Assembly: GCF_003149145.1 (NCBI RefSeq)
Contig: NZ_QGDQ01000001.1
Coordinates: 1-64,000 of the forward strand
DNA length: 64,000 bases
Source: Quadrisphaera granulorum
GTDB taxonomy: Bacteria; Actinomycetota; Actinomycetes; Actinomycetales; Quadrisphaeraceae
Direction: 5' to 3'
The notes beneath the pieces are model-generated. The model searched no databases and was not told the origin of the DNA. It saw nothing but the letters and a program-made list of their open reading frames with translations. Below, piece after piece: positions 33,153 to 41,835 of this stretch (position 1 is the stretch's first letter; every line of letters starts with the position of its first letter). The translations under genes were made by a program, and so were the position numbers.

Positions 33153-33803
33153 ATGGCCAAGAGCACCGGCACCCAGCTGGCCGCCGTCGCCCGCACCGAG
33201 TTCGGCAAGGGCGCTGCCCGCCGCATCCGCCGCGCGCACCAGATCCCCGCCGTCGTCTACGGCCACGGCCAGGACCCGCTGCACGTGACCCTGCCGGGCC
33301 ACGAGACGATGCTGCTGGTCAAGAACCCCAACGCCCTCGTCGACCTCCAGCTCGACGGCGGCGGCACGCAGCTCGCCGTCGTCAAGGCCGTCCAGGTCGA
33401 CCCGGTGCGCCGCGAGATCGAGCACGTCGACCTGGTGGTCGTCCGCAAGGGCGAGCGCATCGAGGTCCAGGTCCCGGTTCGCACCATCGGTGAGGCCGCT
33501 CCGCAGACCGTCGTCTCCGTCGAGGCCGGCACCCTGGCCGTCACGGCCGAGGCGACCCACCTGCCCGAGGTCATCGAGGTCGACGTCGAGGGCCTGGAGG
33601 CCGGCACCCTCCTCACCGCCGGCCAGCTCTCGCTGCCCTCCGGCGTTCAGCTCGCCGGTGACCCCGAGGCCGGCGTGGTGAACATTTCCGCCGCTCCGAC
33701 CGCCGAGGACCTCGACGCCGAGCTCGCCGAGGCTGAGGCCGAGGCCGGCATCGAGAAGGACGCCCCTGAGGCTGAGGCGTCCGAGGAGTCCTCGAAGGAG
33801 TGA
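33153..33803 (+). CDS. rplY: 50S ribosomal protein L25/general stress protein Ctc
   Basis: 216 residues; ATG with AGGAGA upstream. The N-terminal L25 domain (1-~93) contains [21 protein letters not shown] and [14 protein letters not shown], which binds 5S rRNA. The C-terminal TL5/Ctc beta domain follows (~95-185), and a highly acidic tail ([15 protein letters not shown]) ends the protein, as in other actinobacterial long L25 proteins. It lies between prs and pth, and its stop overlaps the pth GTG start (GTGA). Confidence 0.96.
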   Translation: MAKSTGTQLAAVARTEFGKGAARRIRRAHQIPAVVYGHGQDPLHVTLPGHETMLLVKNPNALVDLQLDGGGTQLAVVKAVQVDPVRREIEHVDLVVVRKGERIEVQVPVRTIGEAAPQTVVSVEAGTLAVTAEATHLPEVIEVDVEGLEAGTLLTAGQLSLPSGVQLAGDPEAGVVNISAAPTAEDLDAELAEAEAEAGIEKDAPEAEASEESSKE

Positions 33804-34474
33804 GCAGCTCCTCGAGCGCCGCGCCCGGCGGCGGGGGTACCACCCCCGCCGCCGGGCGCGAGCCCGTCGAGGGACGTCGGCCCGTCGAGGGGCCGTGGCT
33901 CGTGGTGGGTCTGGGCAACCCCGGCCCGGAGCACGCCGCCGATCGGCACACGGTCGGGGCGATGGTGGTCGACGAGCTCGCCTCACGGCTACGGACGGGG
34001 TTCAAGGCCTCCAAGCAGCGCGCGGCCATCGCCGAGGTGCGCCTGGGCCCGCCCGGCCCGTCGAGCCAGCGCGTGGTGCTCGCCAAGCCGACCTCGTGGA
34101 TGAACGAGTCCGGGGGGCCGACGGCCGGGCTCGCCCGCTTCTTCGGCGTCGATCCGCTGCGCGTCATCGCCGTCCACGACGAGCTCGACATCGACGCCGG
34201 CGCCGTTCGCCTCAAACGCGGCGGCGGCGAGGGTGGCCACAACGGCCTGCGCGACATCAGCAAGGCCCTTGGCACCAAGGACTACGTCCGCGTGCGCGTC
34301 GGCATCGGCAGGCCGCCCGGGCGCATGGACCCGGCGGACTTCGTGCTGCGCAGTTTCTCGGCCGCCGAGCGCAAAGAGCTGCCCTTCCTGCTCTCTGACG
34401 CGGCGGATGCCGTCGAGGCCGTCATCACCGACGGCCTCGAAGCGGCGCAGCAGCGGTTTCACGCACCACGATGA
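33800..34474 (+). CDS. pth: Peptidyl-tRNA hydrolase
   Basis: 224 residues from GTG 33800, which overlaps the rplY stop; the first ~30 residues are a Gly/Pro/Ala-rich extension. The Pth core starts [19 protein letters not shown]. The catalytic His is present (RHT, equivalent to His20 of E. coli), but the usual Asn after it is Thr. Other landmarks are intact: [21 protein letters not shown] and [13 protein letters not shown]. It releases peptides from stalled peptidyl-tRNA. Confidence 0.95.
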   Translation: MSSSSSAAPGGGGTTPAAGREPVEGRRPVEGPWLVVGLGNPGPEHAADRHTVGAMVVDELASRLRTGFKASKQRAAIAEVRLGPPGPSSQRVVLAKPTSWMNESGGPTAGLARFFGVDPLRVIAVHDELDIDAGAVRLKRGGGEGGHNGLRDISKALGTKDYVRVRVGIGRPPGRMDPADFVLRSFSAAERKELPFLLSDAADAVEAVITDGLEAAQQRFHAPR

Positions 34475-34490
34475 CGATCTGGAGGACCGT

Positions 34491-35129
34491 GTGAGCGAAG
34501 CGCCCGCCACAGTCGAGGGGCAGCAGCCGACCGGAGGGCCGCTGCTGCTGGTGGTCTGTACCGGCAACATCTGCCGATCGCCGATGGCGGAGCGCCTCCT
34601 GAAGGCTGCCTTCGACGCCGCCGAGCCCGACCCGGCGCTGCGCGTCCGCGTGGCCAGCGCTGGCACGTCAGCGCTCACAGGAGCCCCGATGGAGCCGGAA
34701 GCCGCCGACGCCGTGCGGCGCGCCGGGGGGGACCCCACGGGCCATGAGGCCACCTACCTCACCTCCACCCTCATCCGCGAGGCGGCCCTGGTGCTGACCG
34801 CGGCGCGTGACCACCGCGGCGCCGTGGTGCGGCTCGTGCCAGCCGCCGTGCGCCGCACGTTCACGCTCCCCGAGGCCGCGCGTCTTCTCGAGGCTGTGGG
34901 AGACCAGGTGCAGGGTGACCGAGTCGCCGAGCGACTGGTTTCGGCCGCCAGCATTCTGGCAGGCGCCCGCGGCAGGGTGATGCCGAAGGAACCCGGCGAC
35001 GACGACGTGCTCGACCCCTACCGTCGGGGTCCGAAGGAGTGGGCGACCAGCGAGGAGCAGGTGACCCAGGCCGTGCGCGCCATCGTCGGCGCCCTCGTTC
35101 CCTCCGGCAGGGCGCTCACCACTCGCTGA
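34491..35129 (+). CDS. Low-molecular-weight protein tyrosine phosphatase
   Basis: 212 residues from GTG 34491 with GGAGG 5 nt upstream. The P-loop VVCTGNICRSPMAE (C-x5-R-S) and the general-acid loop DDVLDPYRRG (DP) are intact, so it should be active. The protein is longer than the ~150-residue average because of a region before the acid loop. In polysaccharide systems these Wzb-type enzymes dephosphorylate BY-kinases, of which this window has two. It sits 16 nt after pth and may share its transcript. A hairpin follows. Confidence 0.92.
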   Translation: MSEAPATVEGQQPTGGPLLLVVCTGNICRSPMAERLLKAAFDAAEPDPALRVRVASAGTSALTGAPMEPEAADAVRRAGGDPTGHEATYLTSTLIREAALVLTAARDHRGAVVRLVPAAVRRTFTLPEAARLLEAVGDQVQGDRVAERLVSAASILAGARGRVMPKEPGDDDVLDPYRRGPKEWATSEEQVTQAVRAIVGALVPSGRALTTR

Positions 35130-35141
35130 CCACCGGGACGC

Positions 35142-35180
35142 GACGAGGGGCCCCGCTGCACTGCAGCGGAGCCCCTCGTC
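35142..35180. terminator. Bidirectional hairpin between convergent genes
   Basis: GACGAGGGGC at 35142 and GCCCCTCGTC at 35171 start a stem that continues with one mismatch to give about 17 pairs. It sits between the phosphatase stop (35129) and the minus-strand stop at 35203, so it can end both transcripts; AAAA follows on the plus side (a T-run for the minus transcript precedes the stem instead). Confidence 0.75.
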
Positions 35181-35202
35181 AAAATCTTGGGTGGTGCTGT
35201 GA

Positions 35203-35547
35203 TCAGCGGAAGAGCCAGTAGATGACGCGGTAACCCTTCGCCGCGACACCGATCACGAAGCCCTTGTTGCCGGGTGCCTTGCCGATGTACCACTTGACCG
35301 GCGCCTTGATGATCTGGGAGTAGCCGCCGCCTGAGGCGATGGGCGTCGTCGGCGTGGTCGGCTTGGGGTTGCCCGGCGTGTTGCAGTTGTACGAGCCCTT
35401 GGTGCAGGTGGGCTGTACGTAGATCTTCCCGGCGGGCTGGGAGGTAGCCGCGCTTGCGGCCGGTGCCAGGGTTGCCGCAGCGAGGCCGAGGCCAACCGCC
35501 GCGACGACGATGCGCTGTCCCCGGCGCAGGGTGGTGCTAGCGGACAT
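35203..35547 (-). CDS. Small secreted protein, unknown function
   Basis: 114 residues from ATG 35547 with AGAGG upstream. A clear signal peptide (QRIVVAAVGLGLAAATLAP) is cleaved near ASA-A (residue ~33). The mature ~80 residues contain two Cys (PTCTKGSYNCNTP) likely to form a disulfide and a Pro/Thr linker. A C-terminal basic/aromatic stretch follows (VKWYIGKAPGNKGFV, YRVIYWLFR). No family recognised. It lies downstream of the DUF4012 gene on the same strand. Confidence 0.7.
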   Translation of the reverse strand: MSASTTLRRGQRIVVAAVGLGLAAATLAPAASAATSQPAGKIYVQPTCTKGSYNCNTPGNPKPTTPTTPIASGGGYSQIIKAPVKWYIGKAPGNKGFVIGVAAKGYRVIYWLFR

Positions 35548-35637
35548 GGTGGACCTCTCGTCGGCTGACGGGTTCCTGGGAATCATGGCAGAAGATCACC
35601 CATTTGCGGACCACGACGCCGAAATCCGGGCGTCTCG

Positions 35638-37434
35638 TCAGGAGCAGACCTGTGCGGCGACGGAGGCGTCGTGCACGAGCGGTTGCGTGTGCACCGACGT
35701 GATCGGCGTCGCAAGCCCCGCGGTCGTCGCGACGATCTGCACCGGGGCGCCGCGCGGAACGGCCACCGCCAGCCGGTTGACGCTCCAGCCGCGCTCGGGC
35801 AGCACCTCGATGTCTGCGATCTGCCCGTCCACGGTCATGCTCGTCACCGTGCGCCCCGGAGGCAGGTAGAGGGCGATCGTGAGCAGTTCCGTGGTCGGTG
35901 CCTGCCCTTCCACCTTGGTGGAGACGTAGTACGGGATCTCGGCCGGCGCGTCGTTGGTGAGCTCGATCGTGATCTCGGGTGAGGCGTTGCAGGCGCCGGT
36001 GACTCGCACGGATTCGCGCAGGTAGTAGTCCAACTTCGACGCCGAGATGTTGGTGAGGTAGACGCCCGCCGCGTCCTCCTCGGGAGCCGGGAGGGCCCCC
36101 GCGGCTCCGCCCTTCTCGAGGGCTTCCTGCTGCGCGGGGTCGGCCGTCCACAGCTGGACGTGGCCACCGCTCACGGCCTCACCGAGGGACACCAAGCGGG
36201 AGGTGTCCCAGGCCCCGCCGCCCAGGCCCCGGGAGAACGCGGAGCCCACCAGCGCCGTGAGGTAGTTCTTGCGCGCGGCGTTGTCGTCGCCGAAGACCTC
36301 GTAGGCCTGGCGCAGGACGACGTCGGAGACGGTGTCGGCGGTGACGCTGGGCCCGTCGGGCACCTCGACGGTCCCGGCGCCGCGCAGCAGCGGCGCGAGC
36401 CCCGCGGGATCGACGGCGATGACGCCATCCGGGGCGGGGCGGCCCTGTGCCGTCCAGAGGTCGACGAGCAGCTGCGCGGCGTACGGGAAGTGGGGGCTGA
36501 GGCCGACGTTCTGGGAGTAGCTGACCTGTTCGGCCGGGTAGAGGGCTCGGTACTCGGGTCCGAGGTCGCGGACGGGGCCGCTGAGGCGCTCGAGGTCGTC
36601 GTTGGACCCGGCGTCGGACAGGGAGAGACGGCCATCGTTGACGTCGAGCAGCGCCCAGGTACCGATGATCCCGCCGGTGGGGCGAAGTTCGGCGGTGTTC
36701 TGGAAGGCCACCAGGTACGTCCGAGGTCCGTCACCGCCCAGCACGACGGGCAGGGCTGTGAGCAGTGCCTGTGCGCGCGAGAGGCCCCCGGAGAGCTCCG
36801 CGACGCCGGTTTGGGCCTGCCGCACCCGCTCGGACAGGCCGGGGGGCAGGCCGGCAGCGTCAACGGATGCCGCCCGCACCTGCGCATCGCGCGCGGCGGC
36901 GGCTGCCGGCTCGAGGGAGACCGCGAGGTCGGCGATGCCGGCAGGGTCCAGGGTGCCGTCCGCGCGGATCGCACCGCCGCTCGACAGTGCGCGTTCCCCG
37001 GCCTTCACGGCGGGCATGGCTCCGGCTCCCACGGCAGCATCGACGGCGGCGACCGTCGTGCGGACCGCCGCGACCACCTCGCCGGCCTTGCCCGGCAGGT
37101 GGGACGCCAACGCCAGGGGAGGACTGTCGACGGCGGCGCGCGCGTCGGCAGTGGCCAGTGCCGCCTGCTCGGTAGCTCGGGAGGCTGCGGAGAGGTTGCC
37201 ACTCGCGACGGCGGCGCGTACCGCGGACACCTCAGCCGTCGCGGCCCTGACGTGGCCCGCGGCGGCGCGTGCCTCCATGCCGCCCCAGACAGCCCAGCCG
37301 ACGACCAGGAGCGCTGCCACTCCGAGCGCCACGAGCGCGGGCCGACGCCACGGGGGCCGAGCGGGCTTCGCTCGGCGCCGCGCCGTCCCGGTTGAACTCA
37401 CCGCGCTCCTGGCTGAGCTCCTGGCTGAACTCAC
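35638..37434 (-). CDS. DUF4012 domain membrane-anchored protein
   Basis: 598 residues from a GTG that overlaps the BY-kinase stop (GTGA at 37431-37434). A basic cytoplasmic N-terminus and one membrane helix (~32-52, ALVALGVAALLVVGWAVWGG) lead to a large extracytoplasmic part. The first ~180 residues are Ala-rich and helical, with coiled-coil character. The DUF4012 hallmark YLVAFQNTAELRPTGGIIG is near residue 240. The function is unknown. The family is often next to exopolysaccharide genes in actinobacteria, and translational coupling to a Wzz/BY-kinase here suggests a role in polymer length control or export. Confidence 0.9.
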   Translation of the reverse strand: MSSARSSARSAVSSTGTARRRAKPARPPWRRPALVALGVAALLVVGWAVWGGMEARAAAGHVRAATAEVSAVRAAVASGNLSAASRATEQAALATADARAAVDSPPLALASHLPGKAGEVVAAVRTTVAAVDAAVGAGAMPAVKAGERALSSGGAIRADGTLDPAGIADLAVSLEPAAAAARDAQVRAASVDAAGLPPGLSERVRQAQTGVAELSGGLSRAQALLTALPVVLGGDGPRTYLVAFQNTAELRPTGGIIGTWALLDVNDGRLSLSDAGSNDDLERLSGPVRDLGPEYRALYPAEQVSYSQNVGLSPHFPYAAQLLVDLWTAQGRPAPDGVIAVDPAGLAPLLRGAGTVEVPDGPSVTADTVSDVVLRQAYEVFGDDNAARKNYLTALVGSAFSRGLGGGAWDTSRLVSLGEAVSGGHVQLWTADPAQQEALEKGGAAGALPAPEEDAAGVYLTNISASKLDYYLRESVRVTGACNASPEITIELTNDAPAEIPYYVSTKVEGQAPTTELLTIALYLPPGRTVTSMTVDGQIADIEVLPERGWSVNRLAVAVPRGAPVQIVATTAGLATPITSVHTQPLVHDASVAAQVCS

Positions 37435-38942
37435 CGCTCCGCTGAGCCGGAGCGCGTGGTCCTGGGGCCGGCGGGCCGAGGCCGACGGGGGGCGCTCGCG
37501 CCACCCTCGGCCGGCAGCTCACCGGTGACCGTCTCGCCGCCGGAGCGCGGCGCACGGGAACGCCGGCTCTTCGGGGTCTTCAACGCGTCGAGGGGCTGGT
37601 ACTTGTACGCGTACGTCTGGTACGCGTCGACGCCCTTCGTGGGCAGCATCGTCACCACGGCGCCCAGCACCGTCGCCTCGACAGCGGACAGGGCCTGCAG
37701 CGCGCGGGCGACCTGCGGGCGCCGCGCCCGGCCGCTCCCGACGACGAGCAGCGCACCGCCGACGACCTCCGAGAGCACCGCCGAGTCCGTCACGGCCAGC
37801 AGGGGAGCGCCGTCGAGGAGCACCACGTCGAACCGCTGCTCGAGCTCGTGCAGCAGCTTGGTCATGTGGTCGGAGGCCAGGAGCTCGCTGGGGTTGGGCG
37901 GCACGCCGCCCGAGGTGAGCACCGACAGACCTTCGAAGTCTCCCCAGGGTTGGAGCACGTCGTCGAGAGAAGCCTGTCCGACGAGCACGGTGGTGAGGCC
38001 GGCGGCGCCCTCGAGGCCCAGATAGGTGGCCACCATGGGGCGGCGCAGGTCGGCGTCGACGAGGACGACGCGGATGCCAGCCCCCGCCATCGTCAGGGCG
38101 AGGTTGATGGCCGTGGTGCTCTTGCCCTCGCCCTCGAGGGAGGAGGTCACCACCACGGAGCGAGCCCCTGAGGCAGCGGTGGCGAAGTGGAGGTTGGTGC
38201 GCAGCTGGCGGAAGCACTCGGCGCGCACGCCCCGCGGCTGGTCGACGACGACGAGAGGGTGCTCGCGCGCTTCGTCGTCGTAGGGCATGCCTGCGAGTAC
38301 GGGCAGCCCCAACTGGGACAGGTCCTGTTCGCCGCGCACGGTGGTGTCGAGCGTCTCGCGCAGCACGGCAAGACCGACACCCACGGCCAGGCCGACGAGC
38401 AGGCCGAGCGCCAAGTTCAGCGGAGCGTTCGGGGAGGAGGGCGCGGCCGGCACGACGGCCGGCTGAGTAGTGGTGAGCTGGACCGGCGTCGCCGTGCCCG
38501 TGCCGTTGCCCTCCAGCGTGGCCACAGTCGTGATGAGGGAGGCCCCGACGGCATTGGCGATCTGCGCGGCCTGCTGCGGCGACGGATCGGTCACCGTGAT
38601 GTTGATGAGCACGGTGTCGAGCGGCGCCTCGGCGGTGATCTGCTGCGCCAGCCGGCCCGGTGTGGTCTGGAGGCCCAGCTCGGAGATGACAGGCCCCAGG
38701 ACGATGTCCGTGCGGGCGACGTCGGCGTAGGACTGCACGCTCTGCTGCACGAAGTTGTTGCCCTGCTGGAGGTCGGAGACCGAACCCTGGCCCTGCGCGC
38801 GCACGAACAGACGAGTCTCCGCCTGGTATTCCGGGGTGGCCGCCAGCGTCGCCGCTGCGGCGCCGGCCAGGGCCAGCGCCGTCAGGACGACGATCGACAG
38901 CCACCTCTTGCGCAGCACGCGCAGGTAGTCGGTGAGCTCCAC
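37431..38942 (-). CDS. Wzz/BY-kinase fusion, copy 2
   Basis: 503 residues from GTG 38942 (MELTDYLRVLRKRW when read as Met). Same layout as copy 1: membrane helices at ~15-35 and ~175-195, Walker A SSLEGEGKSTTAINLALTMA, A' VVLVDADLRRP, and B FDVVLLDGAPLL. The C-terminal Tyr cluster (DAYQTYAYKY) differs from the YYY of copy 1, and a further Arg/Ser/Gly-rich tail follows. First gene of an operon with DUF4012 and perhaps the small secreted protein. The LMW phosphatase at 34491 is the likely opposing enzyme. Confidence 0.93.
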   Translation of the reverse strand: MELTDYLRVLRKRWLSIVVLTALALAGAAAATLAATPEYQAETRLFVRAQGQGSVSDLQQGNNFVQQSVQSYADVARTDIVLGPVISELGLQTTPGRLAQQITAEAPLDTVLINITVTDPSPQQAAQIANAVGASLITTVATLEGNGTGTATPVQLTTTQPAVVPAAPSSPNAPLNLALGLLVGLAVGVGLAVLRETLDTTVRGEQDLSQLGLPVLAGMPYDDEAREHPLVVVDQPRGVRAECFRQLRTNLHFATAASGARSVVVTSSLEGEGKSTTAINLALTMAGAGIRVVLVDADLRRPMVATYLGLEGAAGLTTVLVGQASLDDVLQPWGDFEGLSVLTSGGVPPNPSELLASDHMTKLLHELEQRFDVVLLDGAPLLAVTDSAVLSEVVGGALLVVGSGRARRPQVARALQALSAVEATVLGAVVTMLPTKGVDAYQTYAYKYQPLDALKTPKSRRSRAPRSGGETVTGELPAEGGASAPRRPRPAGPRTTRSGSAER

Positions 38943-38981
38943 ACTCTCCCCCTCGTCGGTGGCGCTGATCGTGGCACAGCG

Positions 38982-38997
38982 GTGACCAGCGGGTCAC
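38982..38997. promoter_or_regulatory. Small palindrome upstream of BY-kinase copy 2
   Basis: GTGACC-AGCG-GGTCAC, a perfect 6-bp inverted repeat 40 nt upstream of the GTG at 38942 on the minus strand, in promoter position. Possible operator; short enough to arise by chance in GC-rich DNA. The rest of the 38943-39209 gap shows nothing clear apart from an AT-richer AAAAGGGTTAAC at about 39079. Confidence 0.3.
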
Positions 38998-39209
38998 TGT
39001 TCGCACCAGTTCATCCCCCGGAAGATTCCTCAGGAGATCCATCGGAAGCCGGTGAAGCCCATGAGAGGGCCTTGCGGCAAAAGGGTTAACGGGCAGGTCG
39101 TCAAGGGTCGGTGTGTCGTCGCAGGTGCTCCGGCGTGTCGGCCTCCGGTACGGTGCGCCACACCGCCACCCGAACGGTGGCGGGCACCACACCGCCGAGG
39201 AGACCGACA

Positions 39210-39491
39210 GTGACGATCACCACCAAGACGACCAAGGGGTCCGACGACGTCAAGGTGACGTTCTCCCTGTCCGCCGCCGAGTACTCCGAGCCCGTCTCGG
39301 TCGTGGGCAACTTCAACGACTGGAGCCCGTTCGCCCATGTCATGAAGAAGCGTTCCAACGGCAGCCGGTCGGCCACGGTCGTCGTGCCGAAGGGCTCCAC
39401 CGTGCACTTCCGCTACCTCGGCCACGACGGCCACTGGTTCGACGACGAGGACGCCGTCGTCGATGACCAGGGCAGCACTTACGAGGTCTGA
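39210..39491 (+). CDS. Stand-alone CBM48/isoamylase-early-set domain protein
   Basis: 93 residues from GTG 39210 (GGAG 7 nt upstream). The whole protein is one early-set (E-set) beta-sandwich: VTFSLSAAEYSEPVSVVGNF, NDWSPFAHVMKKRSNG and HFRYLGHDGHWFDDEDAVVD. The GNFNDW motif is the glycogen/starch-binding hallmark of CBM48 and of AMPK-type modules. No catalytic domain is attached. It may bind alpha-glucans or sense glycogen, but the small free-standing form has no firm function. A terminator follows. Confidence 0.85.
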   Translation: MTITTKTTKGSDDVKVTFSLSAAEYSEPVSVVGNFNDWSPFAHVMKKRSNGSRSATVVVPKGSTVHFRYLGHDGHWFDDEDAVVDDQGSTYEV

Positions 39492-39518
39492 TCGCTCGTC
39501 TCCCGGGCGGCAGTGCGT

Positions 39519-39547
39519 GACCCGACCGGGCGTCGCCCGGTCGGGTC
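39519..39547 (+). terminator. Hairpin after the CBM48-like gene
   Basis: Perfect 13-bp stem (39519-39531 with 39535-39547, GACCCGACCGGGC) and a 3-nt GTC loop, 27 nt after the stop codon and before the rfbF promoter region. Probable terminator. Confidence 0.8.
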
Positions 39548-39623
39548 CATTGCGCTCAGTGACCTTCAGGGGGCCTCTTTAGAGTGGCCGTGAAGCACCG
39601 CAGGCCCCTGAGGAGGACGTTCC

Positions 39624-40463
39624 GTGACCGCAGCAGATCAGCAGAGCCACCCGTCGGCAGTCCCGACCGCCGACATCCCAGTGGTGATCCTGTGCGGAGG
39701 CATGGGTACCCGCCTGCGCGAGGCCAGCGAGCAGCTGCCCAAGGGCCTGGTCGACGTCGGCGGCCGTCCGATCCTGTGGCACATCATGAAGACGTACTCC
39801 CACTACGGCTTCCGCCGCTTCGTGCTGTGCCTGGGCTACAAGGGCGACATGATCAAGTCGTACTTCCTGGACAGCCGGGTGCGCTCCTCCGACCTCACGC
39901 TGCACACCAACGGCTCCAAGCCGTTGGAGTTCCACACCGACACCTCCGACGAGGACTGGGAGATCACCTTCGTCGAGACGGGCCTCACCACGGCCACCGG
40001 CGCCCGCATTGCCCGCGCCGCCAAGTACCTCGACGCCCCCCGCTTCGCCCTCACCTACGGTGACGGCATCGGCGCCGTCGACATCTCCGCCGCGCTGGAC
40101 CAGCACGTGGCCTCGGGCCTGACCGGCACCCTCACGGGCGTGCACCCCAGCGGTCGCTACGGCGAGATGCAGGTCGTGGGTGACGTGGTCAAGGAGTTCA
40201 ACGAGAAGCCCACCACCCAGACCGACTACGTCAACGGCGGCTTCTTCTTCTTCGAGCGGTCCTTCGTGGACGGCTACCTCGACGCCGACCGCACCGAGGA
40301 GATGCTCGAGCACGCACCCCTGGGTCGCCTGGCCCGCGACGGCCAGCTCGGGGTCTACAAGCACGAGGGCTACTGGCTGGGCATGGACACCTTCCGTGAC
40401 TGGAAGGAGCTCAACGGCCTGTGGGACGCCGGCAAGGCGGAGTGGAAGGTCTGGAAGGACTGA
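39624..40463 (+). CDS. rfbF: Glucose-1-phosphate cytidylyltransferase
   Basis: 279 residues from GTG 39624 with AGGAGG upstream. VVILCGGMGTRLREASEQLP and ILWHIMKTYSHYGFRRFVLC-LGYKG are the RfbF signatures, and the product-site region YGDGIGAVDI and YVNGGFFFFE agree. It makes CDP-glucose from glucose-1-P and CTP, the entry to CDP-3,6-dideoxyhexose and related sugars. No CDP-glucose 4,6-dehydratase is adjacent. Candidates for later steps lie at 54218-57077. Confidence 0.93.
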   Translation: MTAADQQSHPSAVPTADIPVVILCGGMGTRLREASEQLPKGLVDVGGRPILWHIMKTYSHYGFRRFVLCLGYKGDMIKSYFLDSRVRSSDLTLHTNGSKPLEFHTDTSDEDWEITFVETGLTTATGARIARAAKYLDAPRFALTYGDGIGAVDISAALDQHVASGLTGTLTGVHPSGRYGEMQVVGDVVKEFNEKPTTQTDYVNGGFFFFERSFVDGYLDADRTEEMLEHAPLGRLARDGQLGVYKHEGYWLGMDTFRDWKELNGLWDAGKAEWKVWKD

Positions 40464-40468
40464 GCAAC

Positions 40469-41638
40469 GTGCTCGCTTCTCTCAGCGGGGGAGGGCTGCC
40501 CCTGCTGCGAGCCCAGCGGGAGGCGGCCGCCGAGCGGCTGCCTCCCGAGGTGCTCGACTACTACGACGCCGGGGCCGGCGACGAGGTCACCCGCCGCGAA
40601 GGCGCGTTGGCGTGGGCCTCCTACCGCTTGCGCCCGCGCGTCCTGCGTGACGTCGGCACGGTCAGCACCGAGACGACGCTGCTCGGCCAGCACCTCGCGC
40701 ACCCGGTGGGCGTCGCGCCGATGGCCTTCCATGCCTTGGCCACCCCCGACGGCGAGCTCGCCACCGCGGCGGCCACCGGGGCGAACGGCGGACTGCTCGG
40801 CCTCTCCACGCGCTCCTCGCGGAGCCTGGAGGAGGTAGCGGCCGCTGCCGCTCAGCACGGCGCACCGTGGTGGTTCCAGGTGTACGTCATGAAGGACCGA
40901 TCGCTCACCGAGGCGCTGGTGCGGCGAGCCGTCGACGCCGGCGCCGGTGCGCTGGTGCTCACCGGTGACACGCCGTACGTGGGCCGTAAGCGCCGCGTCA
41001 CGGGCACCCGGCTGTCCGTCCCGGACGACCACTTCCTCGTCAACCTGGCCCCGCACTTCGCCGAGCGCGTCGACGCCGGGGGAGCGGAGCTGACGGTGGC
41101 CGCCCAGCGCGCCGCCGCCGAGCAGGACCCGACCATCGACCTCGCCACCATCGGTTGGCTCGCCGAGGTGTCAGGCCTGCCGGTGCTCGTCAAGGGCGTG
41201 CTGCGGGGCGATGACGCCGTGGCGTGCCTACAGGCAGGCGCCGCTGGCGTCGTCGTGTCCAACCACGGTGGCCGCCAGCTCGACAGGTCGGTGCCCAGCG
41301 CGCTCGCGCTGCCCGAGGTGGCCGCTGCCGTCCGCGAGCACGCACGGGTGAGTGGTCCGCTGCCCGGCGGGTACGCGCCCGTCGTTCTCGTCGACGGCGG
41401 GGTGCGGACCGGCACCGACGTGCTCACGGCGCTCGCGCTCGGCGCCGACGGCGTTCTGGTCGGGCGGCCCCTGCTCTGGGCACTGGCCGCCGGCGGCGCT
41501 GACGCGGCGGGCGCCTGCATCGCCGAGGTCGTGTCCGACCTCAAACATGCGATGGCACTCGCCGGGGCCGCTAGCCTCTCGGGGATCACACCCGACCTGG
41601 TGCACCCATCGGGTGCTGTCCTTTCCCGTGGGGCGTGA
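40469..41638 (+). CDS. FMN-dependent alpha-hydroxy-acid oxidase/dehydrogenase
   Basis: 389 residues from GTG 40469, 5 nt after the rfbF stop. (beta/alpha)8 FMN enzyme: DYYDAGAGDEVT, VGVAPMAFHALATPDGE and WWFQVYVMKDRS. The catalytic His-Arg motif is SNHGGRQLDRSVPS and the FMN phosphate site is LVDGGVRTGTDVLTALALGA. Relatives are lactate, glycolate and mandelate oxidases/dehydrogenases. The substrate cannot be read. Close linkage to rfbF may be accidental or may indicate a sugar-acid substrate. Confidence 0.92.
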   Translation: MLASLSGGGLPLLRAQREAAAERLPPEVLDYYDAGAGDEVTRREGALAWASYRLRPRVLRDVGTVSTETTLLGQHLAHPVGVAPMAFHALATPDGELATAAATGANGGLLGLSTRSSRSLEEVAAAAAQHGAPWWFQVYVMKDRSLTEALVRRAVDAGAGALVLTGDTPYVGRKRRVTGTRLSVPDDHFLVNLAPHFAERVDAGGAELTVAAQRAAAEQDPTIDLATIGWLAEVSGLPVLVKGVLRGDDAVACLQAGAAGVVVSNHGGRQLDRSVPSALALPEVAAAVREHARVSGPLPGGYAPVVLVDGGVRTGTDVLTALALGADGVLVGRPLLWALAAGGADAAGACIAEVVSDLKHAMALAGAASLSGITPDLVHPSGAVLSRGA

Positions 41639-41835
41639 CCTTTCTTGACCCACTGTTGACCAGCGCATTCACCGTTCATGGTGGTCTTCCCCCCGTTCGG
41701 GTGATGTGCTGGCGGACGGTTCCCGACGCGTCGAGGGCGCGATCCGCGCAGGGCTACCGTCTTGACCAGCGGGCGACGGAGACCGCCCCCGCGCCCAGTG
41801 CGCCCTAGGCGCTGATCACTACGAGGAGGCCCGCC

